From the NCBI GenBank assembly GCA_003116975.1, contig BGKB01000060.1, positions 1 to 64,000 on the forward strand: a stretch of 64,000 bases of DNA, read 5' to 3'. The notes beneath the pieces were generated by a model. It was not told where the DNA came from. It ran no database searches and was given only the letters and a program-made list of their open reading frames with translations. Both the position numbers and the translations under genes were made by a program. The DNA is from Aurantiochytrium sp. KH105. Its lineage: Eukaryota; Sar; Bigyra; Thraustochytrida; Thraustochytriidae. Below, piece after piece: positions 1 to 8,044 of the stretch (position 1 is its first letter; each line of letters starts with the position of its first letter).

Positions 1-961
1 TTCCTCGCTGGCGCTTCGCTCCGGCGAGCGTTGCGCACAAATCAAGTGCGGTAAGCGCTGGGAGAGCACCGGATGCCCTGATGTGCGCGAAGCCGTCGAT
101 TTCGTTGTGAGCAGTTTAGGGCTTTTTGAGAGTATGGCAGGTGTCGTTCTCGCAGAACACGCAAAGGATTCCCCCTCGGACACCACGACGAGTGCCGTCG
201 TGGACACGCTCCGCGAAGCAGCCTCGTCGTCGACGCTCTTTCGAATCGTTTCGCAGCTTGTCGCGGCCTTTATTGCTGTTCGCGGTACGCACGCACCGCG
301 CGGTGCAGCACGAGCTGTGGATGCCGATCTCGAGGCACGTTTGCGTCTTGCTGCAGCCTCGGGCTTGCGAGCTCTGAATCTCATGTCGTGCCTCGATCTC
401 GAGATGGTTCAAGAGGTTTTGGGTTCGCCCGCTTTGCCGTTCGAGCTACAGCAGCTCTTTCGCTACGTCTTGCTTGCTTGCGAGCAGACTTCGTCCAGCA
501 ATAATGGGCTCACGCTCGCGTCGAAGGGGGACGGCGATGTCATTGTCACGATGCCGTCGCCACCCGAAACAGATTGGGGCACCATGTCTGAGGGCAAGGT
601 CGGTCCTGAGGTCTCGCAGGAGGTGCTCTTTGCGGAGCTTATCGTCTTTCTCGGTTTTTACGCGCAGAATAGCGCTAAGAATCAGGAGTCTCTTAATTGG
701 GGCCGCGCTCCGACGCCATTGACACGACTTTGCTCTGTACCATTTCGCTACTTTTCGTCTCCTGTAGGAAAGTCCATTCTCTTTCCCACGCTCCTCGCTG
801 TGTGCACCGGCAACAGTCGGACATCCACCATTGTGGCTGAGGAGATCAGTCCTGATCTTTTGACGGCCTATCTTCGTGCGCGATCCGAGCGAGATGAGAG
901 CCCTACGCAGGCGAAGCGCTTTCCCTCTATATACTGGGAGTCTGCGCTTGCTTTCTTTTGA
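1..961 (+). CDS. SCAPER-like protein, C-terminal part (5' end outside window)
   Basis: The reading frame is open from base 2 to a TGA at 959-961, so this is the 3' part of a gene that begins upstream of the window. No in-frame ATG marks a start here; the codon at 83 is GTG within the frame. The last ~70 residues resemble the C-terminus of SCAPER (S-phase cyclin A-associated protein in the ER): a stretch reading SILFPTLLAVCTGN, then an acidic EEISPDLL helix, then RFP..YWESALAFF at the very end, in the order I recall for the animal protein. SCAPER is a cytoplasmic/ER-associated protein that binds cyclin A-CDK2. The middle of the visible part is alpha-helical with a Ser/Asp-rich linker. The family call rests on the C-terminal motifs only; no zinc finger is visible because that part lies outside. 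Confidence 0.65.
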   Translation, partial: SSLALRSGERCAQIKCGKRWESTGCPDVREAVDFVVSSLGLFESMAGVVLAEHAKDSPSDTTTSAVVDTLREAASSSTLFRIVSQLVAAFIAVRGTHAPRGAARAVDADLEARLRLAAASGLRALNLMSCLDLEMVQEVLGSPALPFELQQLFRYVLLACEQTSSSNNGLTLASKGDGDVIVTMPSPPETDWGTMSEGKVGPEVSQEVLFAELIVFLGFYAQNSAKNQESLNWGRAPTPLTRLCSVPFRYFSSPVGKSILFPTLLAVCTGNSRTSTIVAEEISPDLLTAYLRARSERDESPTQAKRFPSIYWESALAFF

Positions 962-1434
962 TTTGTCCCTTATCTTATCACATCAATTGGTCAACTTTAT
1001 GCTTTGCGTCCTGCCTTACGGCGTCTGCTTGAACACGCCTCATCAGCGCTCGCGCCTGATGCATTAGCGTTTGCGCCTGATGTAGTTTTTCATGGCTCCT
1101 GTGGTCGTTGCCGCCCCCGAGGCGTCCCATTTGCGCCGCGGTGGGGCCCGGAATGAGGTGCGGACTCACTGTCAGAGTCTGAGAGCCTGAGGCCGGGATT
1201 GAGGGCGTCCAACGGTCACAAGGTGTTGAATGGAAGAATAGGTTACGAGGGTCAAAGATGAAGAAAAGGAGAGGGTCAAATTGTAGCCAGCACACCGCGG
1301 CCGCGATGATGCACTATTTATTTCTCTCGTACTTGGTTCACAGAATCTATTCCGCCAGAATTTGTGTGGCACTGCACAGCACAGCGCCAGCAAATCCTGA
1401 AGGTGCCGTTTACAGGGAAACTCTGAGAGGAAAC
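962..1434. other. Intergenic, 3' flank of SCAPER-like and 5' flank of the Cys-rich gene
   Basis: No supported gene. Two exact copies of GCGCCTGATG lie 21 bp apart (1052 and 1073), with a diverged third version just upstream (CGCCTCATCAG near 1037). TTTGCGCC occurs near 1072 and 1127. Confidence 0.5.
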
Positions 1435-2283
1435 ATGAGGCTCGCACGAGTATGGCCGCTGGCGCTGCTCTGCGCTCTCACGAGCTATGGCGCTCGGGGA
1501 GCGATGGCAGCAATGCCAACAGCAAATAGTGCCCAACCGCGTCGTGAGCTTGGCAAGCAAAGAAAAAAATTACGCAAAGCCGAAGATGATTATCCAGAAG
1601 TTTGCGCCGCCACCTCAAAATCAAGTCAAATCGAGAATTGTTTTGATGCTGTGCTCGATAAAGATCCTCGCTTTGCTATTGACAACGAGATTTGTAGCCA
1701 GTACAACGGCCTCGACTACACGACGATGCGCGAGTCGTGCCTGAGAAATCCAATTTGTTCCTTTTGGGGACCAGCTAAGTCGAATCGACGCCGACACCAG
1801 TGCATCGCAAACCCTTGCGCTCGCATCAACAATGGGCGGTGCACAATCCAGCACACAGGAGGACGCTGCGTTTGGTGGACTCAGGATCAGAACGCCAAAT
1901 TTCGAGGCATCTCCGCGCCAGGTTGCTACGAGAGTCCATGCAGACACGCGATCCCGAATAAGGCGAAAGCGTGCCGCGCAGTTAACAAACTTTTGCCCTT
2001 TGAGCACCAGGATAAAGCGGGCACACCTCAAGAGGCAGCTCTTCTCGAAGACAGCCCTTTCCAGTGCACCTGGTGTCACGGCGGTTCTCGGTGTGTGAAT
2101 GTCAAGACCGAGTCCCAAGCACAGTGTTGGGGTTTGCAAGATGCCGGGTTGACGTGTACGAGCAGCTGTGCTAGCGAACTTGGCGAGCCTTGTCCTTCCA
2201 CAAATTGTGCAAAAGATTGCTGTGACAATGACGCATGGTGCAAGTGCGCGAGCAGTCATGCTCGTCTCGAGACCACGATGTGA
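1435..2283 (+). CDS. Secreted cysteine-rich protein, 282 aa, function unknown
   Basis: The ATG at 1435 is chosen because it opens a classic signal peptide: MRLARVWPLALLCALTSYGARG, with a short basic start, a hydrophobic core and small residues near 20-25. The frame is open further upstream but that sequence is not protein-like. The mature part has many cysteines in short-spaced groups (CxxNPC, CTWCHGGSRC, and a C-terminal CxxxCAKDCC...WCKC run), which suggests several disulfide-bonded modules in an extracellular or wall-associated protein. I see no transmembrane segment after the signal and no enzyme motif. I do not recognise the family; the spacing does not match EGF, CBM1 or PAN clearly. 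Tail CASSHARLETTM shows no ER retention signal. Confidence 0.75.
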   Translation: MRLARVWPLALLCALTSYGARGAMAAMPTANSAQPRRELGKQRKKLRKAEDDYPEVCAATSKSSQIENCFDAVLDKDPRFAIDNEICSQYNGLDYTTMRESCLRNPICSFWGPAKSNRRRHQCIANPCARINNGRCTIQHTGGRCVWWTQDQNAKFRGISAPGCYESPCRHAIPNKAKACRAVNKLLPFEHQDKAGTPQEAALLEDSPFQCTWCHGGSRCVNVKTESQAQCWGLQDAGLTCTSSCASELGEPCPSTNCAKDCCDNDAWCKCASSHARLETTM

Positions 2284-2847
2284 TTGAGGAAATACGATGA
2301 TAGTGATTTCACTCACCATCGATATCTCCACATGAAGTTTGACTGTGAGTTAACTTGTGCGGGTGCGTCTGTTTGAGCCCATCTTGAGTCTTGGTCGGAG
2401 GTGTAAATGATGATCATCATGATCATGTTGAACATGATGATCGTGCTGAACTGGATGATTAAAATTGAATCATAGGAATTTTGATGACCGTATCGTGCAC
2501 GTGCGTAAGAAAAGAGAGGGCTCTACCGCTACGCCGAAGACATGTTTGCGTCAAGATGTGTGCGTGACTACTATCCATGTTTCATTCACACTGTATTTTT
2601 TTATGCCATTTTCCAAGCCATTTTCGACCATTTTCTTCAATTTTTTCTGTCCCAGTCCGCCATCGCCGGAGCGGGATTGCGAAAATAAAGCACATTGGAT
2701 CGCGCGCGGGCAGGTCCGAAGACGCGTGCGCACAAGACACCGAGCCTAGAGCAGAGCGGTCACTCAGTCGCTCGCTCGCTCGCTCGCAAAGTGCGAAAGG
2801 TTCGACGAGAAAAGAAGCGCTCGCGGGCGGGCACGAGATTAATCAAG
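2284..2847. other. Intergenic with palindromic ATGATCAT cluster
   Basis: No supported gene. A 14-bp perfect palindrome (ATGATGATCATCAT, 2407-2420) overlaps a second one (CATGATCATG, 2418-2427), and related ATGATGATC words follow to about 2460. This is 120-180 bp past the stop of the secreted protein and could be a 3' UTR hairpin. Near the next start there is CGCAAAGTGCG at about 2785. Confidence 0.5.
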
Positions 2848-3690
2848 ATGGGCAAGTTGCGTCAGGTCGTCGTGGTGGCCGCCGACCTAAAGAACACCGA
2901 AGAGGAGTTCGCCAAGCAGCTCGACACCTTTGTGACATTCAGAGACCCTGAGCTAGAGATTTTTGGTATGCACAACGCCCTGCTTCCCGTTGGCAGATCA
3001 TTCCTGGAGATCGTGAGCCCACTTCCTGGCCAGGAACAAAGGTCGGCAGGAGGGCGATTCCTGCAAAAGCGTGGACCCGGCGGCTACATGCTCATTGTAC
3101 AGGTCTCGCCCGATGTCTTGACGCATGCACGCACACGCGCAGACGACCTTGGTCTCCGTGTCGTGCACGAAGGCAGTCGCACGCAGCAATCAATGGAGTC
3201 TCAGTCTTTTAAGTTGGGCCAGGGCCCTGGGTTTAGCGAGGATGGCATTGCGGGATTTCACTTGCATCCGAAGGACGTTGGCTGCATAACTGAAATTGCC
3301 ACGCAGCGGCCTGCCAGCAAGTGGACCTGGGCAGGAAATGAGTGGCTCAAACCCGAGGCACGCATGCAAATTGGCATGTCGCCCACGCGAGGCTTTGCTG
3401 GCGCCACCGTGGCCACCCCCGACCCGATCGCCACTGCCAAAGTATGGATGGATCTGCTGCGCCTCGATGACTCCCGCCTCGAACAGATTGCTGGCAGATC
3501 AGAGGGCGAATGCAAACTTCATCTCGATGACGATTCGTTCCTGCACTTTCGAAGGCCTGTGCGCGAAGGAGAGTCGGGCGTGGTCTCTCTTCACATTGTC
3601 ACTGAGACGTCCAAGCACGAAAGTCCGGGATCCATGGATCTCGCAGGCACTGATGTACACTTTCACCATCCGCTCAAGTCCAAGCTTTAA
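2848..3690 (+). CDS. Glyoxalase-like (VOC superfamily) protein, 280 aa
   Basis: The start is the ATG at 2848 in context AAGATGG; sequence between an upstream open codon and this ATG is Arg/Ser-rich and not conserved-looking. Residues 4-65 read as the first half of a Glyoxalase_3-type domain: a beta strand (RQVVVVAADL), a helix containing EEEFAKQL, then an HNALLPVG segment followed by FLEIVSP, the signature order for this family. A second similar half begins near residue 180 (GFAGATVATPDPIATAKVWMDLL) and ends in a HIVTET strand. VOC proteins bind a divalent metal and act on diverse small molecules; the substrate cannot be read from sequence. No signal peptide or targeting sequence is evident, so a soluble cytosolic protein is likely. 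Confidence 0.8.
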   Translation: MGKLRQVVVVAADLKNTEEEFAKQLDTFVTFRDPELEIFGMHNALLPVGRSFLEIVSPLPGQEQRSAGGRFLQKRGPGGYMLIVQVSPDVLTHARTRADDLGLRVVHEGSRTQQSMESQSFKLGQGPGFSEDGIAGFHLHPKDVGCITEIATQRPASKWTWAGNEWLKPEARMQIGMSPTRGFAGATVATPDPIATAKVWMDLLRLDDSRLEQIAGRSEGECKLHLDDDSFLHFRRPVREGESGVVSLHIVTETSKHESPGSMDLAGTDVHFHHPLKSKL

Positions 3691-4536
3691 AATGAAAAAA
3701 GGAATGCATTGTGTGCGCCTTACGTCCGTAAGCTGATCAAGTGAAAACACTTGAAAAATTGCCAAAATTAGTTGTGACGGTTCCATTCAAAACAGTGCAG
3801 ATCGCTTGCTTCAGTTGTTTCGCCGTTGGAGCGAAGCTTCGACTTGTTATACATTTCGTCAACGAGAGAGCTCGAGTATACACACAAATGATCGCGAGGG
3901 GAGCGTCGCCGTCGATGATTGGATCATCGGGCAGCTGGTGCCCGAGAAAAGACTTTCCAATCATGTTTTACTCAAAAATCAAAGAGTATACTTCGCCTTG
4001 CTTCGCTCGCCCTCTCCCATTTACTCTCTCTCTCTCTCACTGTCTGTCCGGAGTGTGTGTGTGTATGCAATGGACTACCTCCCTATACTATACTATACCG
4101 TGACTCGACTTTTCAAGGCAGCACGTGCACACCAGGCGCCGCGCGTGCCATGGCCCTTCGCCCAAACACCTAATCCCCCTCTTCGCCCTCGCGCGCGCGC
4201 GACCGCGTGGTAGGCAGGCAGGCGCGCAAGCCAGCAAGCCAGCAACCCCTCCCTACCTCCCCCCCCCCCCTTCCTCCGTTCGCGCGGGCGCCGCCGCGGC
4301 ACGCTCCGTCCGCGCGCCCCGCGGAGAACGCGCCAAGGCCGCATTGCATCAGCAGCCAGCCCAGCCAGGCTCTTTCTCCCCTCTCTCCCCTCTTTCCCTT
4401 CCCTCGCCCGAGTCTTCTCTCTCTCTGCTTTCTTTGGCCCCTCTCCGCCCCACCCGCTCGCTCGCGCCGCTTCTTCGCGTCGCTTGCCCGCCCTCCCGCC
4501 CGCCCGCCCGCCCTCGCTTCCCTCGCCGCCGCCGCC
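3691..4536. other. Intergenic/5' leader of the TIR-Roco gene; pyrimidine-rich
   Basis: No supported gene. It holds a CT repeat near 4024-4040, TATACTATACTATA at about 4084, and from about 4240 to 4535 an almost pure C/T strand including a run of 12 C (4259-4270). A long frame read on the minus strand here and into the next gene is antisense to a well-supported protein and is Arg-rich low complexity. Confidence 0.5.
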
Positions 4537-7500
4537 ATGGGCCGCAGCCAAGGCAGGGTGAACGGCGTCGCGCAGTCCGCCGACCTCGTGCTGGCCGCCA
4601 GCGGGGACGCGTGCTTGCGCGCATGGAGCAAGAAGGACGGCGCCCTCGTCTTGGAGATGAAGACGCCCAACATCAAAGAGGCCAACACAGTGGCCGTGCA
4701 GGGCAACCTCGCCGCCGTGGGGACTGACGACGGCGGCCTCTTCCTGATCGACCTGGCCACCGCCTCCGTCCTGCACGCCCTCCAGGGCCACACCGGCTAT
4801 GTCTACAGCGTCATCTTCGACGGCAACGAGATCATCTCCGGCGGGTACAACGACCAGACCGTCCGCGTCTGGGACAAGATCAGCGGCCGAGAGACCTTGA
4901 GGATCGACGCCGGGGCGTTCGTCTGGAGCGTTGCCGCCCACGAGAACCTGCTCGTGGCCGGGTTGCGCAACAACACCGTGCGCGTCTTCGACCGGGCCAG
5001 CGGCGGCCCACGCCACGTCCTCACGGAGGCGACAGGCGAGGTCAACGCGGTCGCGATCGACGCGCAGCGCATGGTGAGCGGGTCCGACGACGAGAAGGTG
5101 AGGGTCTACGCCGTGCCTTCCTTCCAGCTCGTCCGCGTCCTCAAAGGACACACCCGCATGGTGTCCTCTGTCGCGCTCGAGGGAGACCGCATCGTGAGCG
5201 GGTCCTGGGACAAGACGGTCAGACTCTGGGACGCGCGCAGCGGAGACGCGCTGCACGTCTTGCAAGGACACTCGTACGCGGTGCGCTCGGTCTCTCTCTT
5301 GGGGTCGGAGATCGTGAGCGGATCTGACGACAAGAGCGTGCGCATCTGGGACGCGGAGACGGGCGCCTCGACGCGCGTGCTGGACGGCACGGAGGCCGTG
5401 CGGCCCATCGAGGACGTGCTCGGCGGCCCCGCGACGACTGCGGCGGCGAAGGAGGCGCTCCAGGCGGCGCTGGCGAACGGGGACCCCGCGGAGCTGGGCC
5501 GCTGCAAGCTCATGGTCGTCGGCCAGGGCGCCGCCGGCAAGACGTCCACGGTGCGCTCGCTGCTGGGCATGCCGCCCGTGGCGGAGCACCTCTCGACGGT
5601 GGGCGTCGAGCTCAAGCGCACCGATGCAGAGTCCTGGGTGGAGATCGAGGACCTTGACAGCGGCTTTGAACGCCAGGCGTATCGCGTGGCGGCGCTGCGC
5701 ATGGCCGCGCAGGAGCAAGCCGCGAGCAAGAAGCGGCAATCGCTGCCCAGACGCGTGTCTCGCGGCCTTGCGAATGCCGTGCGTCGGCGTTCTTCTGCGG
5801 CGCGACCCTTTGTCGCAGAGGTGCAGGTGGAACTGGTACCCGAGGCCGAGGTGGCGCGGCGGTTCGACATTGCGGAGATCGGAAACATGGCCGGCAAGAC
5901 GCAGTCGGGCGAGAAGATCTACTTTACGATCTGGGACTATGCGGGTCAGGAGGTCTTTTACGCGCTGCACCACATTTTCCTCACGCGCGAGGGCGGTGTG
6001 TACATGCTCGTCTTTGACATGCAGGAACTCCTCATCAAGCAAGACCAAGCCCTTGGGTATCTTTCATTCTGGCTCAACTCGGTCAAGCTGCATGCCCCCA
6101 AGGCCCCTGTCCTTTTGGTCGGAACACACTATGACCAAGCCTCCAGCCGTGACAGTCTGCAGACAGTGGAGAAAACTCTGCGGAAGGATCTGAAAGCGCT
6201 GCGTGGTGTGAAACTCGTCAAAAACCATGCGCAAAAACTGAGCTTCTTTCCGATCGACAACATGAGCTCTGCGGCAGACCGTGCTGTCGAGCTTCGGAAA
6301 GCTGTTGAAGAGACCGCCTCGGAGCTCGAGTCCGTCTCGCAGAAGATCTCGCTGCGCTGGCTCAAGGTCATCGACGACCTCATGAAGCTTGACTGCGATC
6401 ACGTGCCCTTTGCAGCGGTGCAGGAACTGGCAGACCAGTATCACGCTGGCGATCAAACAGACGAGCTGCTCAAGTATTTCCATGAACTTGGTATGCTCGT
6501 TCATCTGCGCGCCAATGACACGCTCCACGATAAGGTCGTGCTGAACCCGCAATGGCTTTTGGACAAGCTGGCGCGAGTGATCGCGGACGAGATCCACGTG
6601 CAAGAGATTTACTTTGACAAGAGGCTCTCTCAGTTGGATCTCGAGGACGATTTTGCACTTTTGCGCGAAAAAGGCATCTGCACACGCGCCTTGCTCGAAT
6701 TTCTATGGGATGGTGAAGAAGTTGGCTACCTCGTGGAGTTCATGCGCGCTGCCATGCTCCTCTCCAGGTGGTCCTTCTCTGAGGATGGCAGCGCGACGCA
6801 AGAAGGGGCTGAGCAGACATTTCTCGTAAGCAGCCTGCTCAGGCATGCTGAAGATGATGCACTCCGCTCTGAAATCGCCGGCATGCCACCGGGCCTGACG
6901 TGCGTCCTCGACTTTTCGCGCTTTTTCCTTCCCGATGGTGTGTTTGCGCGTATCTTGTCGCTCTGCGCTGAGCATAGCAGCAAGATGACTGAGGGCACGC
7001 GAATGCCCCAGCTTGCCGCTGCCGAAGCTATTGTTCGTTTTGGACTGTCTGTCTTTGCGCTTGAAGTGGATGGCGACAGAATCTGGTTTCGCGCAGCAGG
7101 CGACACGGAGGAGCCAGCCAGCATGCTCAAGATGCTGATCAGCATGTTTCAAGGTGCGCGCGATGCGGCCTTTCAAGACCTCCCCTGGAGGCTGCTTTTG
7201 CAATCCCCCAAAGATCCCTCCGTCTTCGTTTCCCTCGACGACCTGACAAAGGCGCGAGATGCACGTCGTGACAAAGTCATGTCAACGGGAACAGCAAACG
7301 CGCGAGTGGCGGACTTTGAGCCATTCTTTGCCGACGGTCTCCTCACTGAGGACGTGCTTGACACCGGCGCGCCACAAATGGCAATGGTGTCGCCGCTCGG
7401 TTCTTCATTCAAGTATCATGTGTTTCTGAGTCATCGACAGATCGAAGCCGGTGACGCATGCAATCTCATGGCAGATAAACTACGATACCGCGGTTTGCGT

Positions 7501-7848
7501 GTCTGGTTTGATCAGGAGAGCGAGGGAAATCTCGCAGAGGCGGAGATGCGCCGCGGGATCCAAGATTCCAAGTGCTATCTCTTGTTTCTTTCCAAGACTG
7601 TCTTCGAGTCGGCTGCGGTGCGCATGGAGCTCTCCACGGCGCTGGAAATGGAAAAGCCAATTTTGCTTGTGCATGAGAGCGACACGGGTCGTCCTGGCTT
7701 TGCCAATTTTGCCACCTACATTGACTCGGCGCCTCCAAATGCCGCAGATCTTTTCTCCAAAGTCGAGTCCATGCCTTTTCAGCGTCGTCTTTACCTGGCC
7801 AAGGGTTTTTACGAAGAGCTCACTGCGCGAATCGAGCATTCTGGCTGA
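4537..7848 (+). CDS. WD40-ROC-COR-TIR protein (Roco family), 1103 aa
   Basis: The ATG at 4537 has a perfect context (GCCGCCATGG) and opens directly into WD40 sequence. Residues ~5-290 form about seven short WD40 repeats ending in VRVWD/VRLWD/VRIWD. A ROC GTPase follows: P-loop GQGAAGKTS (329-337, Lys335), a DYAGQE switch II motif (Asp467) and THYD (530-533) in place of the usual NKxD. A COR domain follows (WLKVIDDLM ... VVLNPQWLLDKLA). The C-terminus, from about 957, is a TIR domain: YHVFLSHRQ, RVWFDQES, then AVRMELSTALE, with Glu1031 at the position of the catalytic Glu of NAD+-cleaving TIRs. Family knowledge: Roco proteins are nucleotide-controlled switches and many TIRs hydrolyse NAD+. Inference: a ligand-sensing WD40 propeller controls a TIR effector. 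All domains look intact. Confidence 0.92.
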   Translation: MGRSQGRVNGVAQSADLVLAASGDACLRAWSKKDGALVLEMKTPNIKEANTVAVQGNLAAVGTDDGGLFLIDLATASVLHALQGHTGYVYSVIFDGNEIISGGYNDQTVRVWDKISGRETLRIDAGAFVWSVAAHENLLVAGLRNNTVRVFDRASGGPRHVLTEATGEVNAVAIDAQRMVSGSDDEKVRVYAVPSFQLVRVLKGHTRMVSSVALEGDRIVSGSWDKTVRLWDARSGDALHVLQGHSYAVRSVSLLGSEIVSGSDDKSVRIWDAETGASTRVLDGTEAVRPIEDVLGGPATTAAAKEALQAALANGDPAELGRCKLMVVGQGAAGKTSTVRSLLGMPPVAEHLSTVGVELKRTDAESWVEIEDLDSGFERQAYRVAALRMAAQEQAASKKRQSLPRRVSRGLANAVRRRSSAARPFVAEVQVELVPEAEVARRFDIAEIGNMAGKTQSGEKIYFTIWDYAGQEVFYALHHIFLTREGGVYMLVFDMQELLIKQDQALGYLSFWLNSVKLHAPKAPVLLVGTHYDQASSRDSLQTVEKTLRKDLKALRGVKLVKNHAQKLSFFPIDNMSSAADRAVELRKAVEETASELESVSQKISLRWLKVIDDLMKLDCDHVPFAAVQELADQYHAGDQTDELLKYFHELGMLVHLRANDTLHDKVVLNPQWLLDKLARVIADEIHVQEIYFDKRLSQLDLEDDFALLREKGICTRALLEFLWDGEEVGYLVEFMRAAMLLSRWSFSEDGSATQEGAEQTFLVSSLLRHAEDDALRSEIAGMPPGLTCVLDFSRFFLPDGVFARILSLCAEHSSKMTEGTRMPQLAAAEAIVRFGLSVFALEVDGDRIWFRAAGDTEEPASMLKMLISMFQGARDAAFQDLPWRLLLQSPKDPSVFVSLDDLTKARDARRDKVMSTGTANARVADFEPFFADGLLTEDVLDTGAPQMAMVSPLGSSFKYHVFLSHRQIEAGDACNLMADKLRYRGLRVWFDQESEGNLAEAEMRRGIQDSKCYLLFLSKTVFESAAVRMELSTALEMEKPILLVHESDTGRPGFANFATYIDSAPPNAADLFSKVESMPFQRRLYLAKGFYEELTARIEHSG

Positions 7849-8044
7849 GAATGAGCATTATCAATTCATTTAAAATTTAAATTTATTGTTTCCTACAACT
7901 CCTCACAACAACAACAACAACAACAACAACTTTTATGTGCATTGTCTAAATGTGGATTTGAGACCACAGCTCCAAGAATGCAAGAAGCGATTCTCATCGC
8001 GATCAAATCCGCGAAAAAGAGATGAAGGACAAGCTCGGCGTATC
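7849..8044. repeat. Convergent 3' flanks with (CAA)n tract
   Basis: A short shared 3' region between the TIR-Roco gene and the oppositely oriented nuclease-kinase gene. It holds AT-rich palindromic sequence near 7868-7885 and about eight CAA triplets at 7905-7930. No gene seen. Confidence 0.6.

Noticed and set aside
4093-6048. 651-codon minus-strand frame
   Set aside because: Antisense to the WD40-ROC gene, rich in Arg, His and Gly from GC-biased third positions; no domain pattern.
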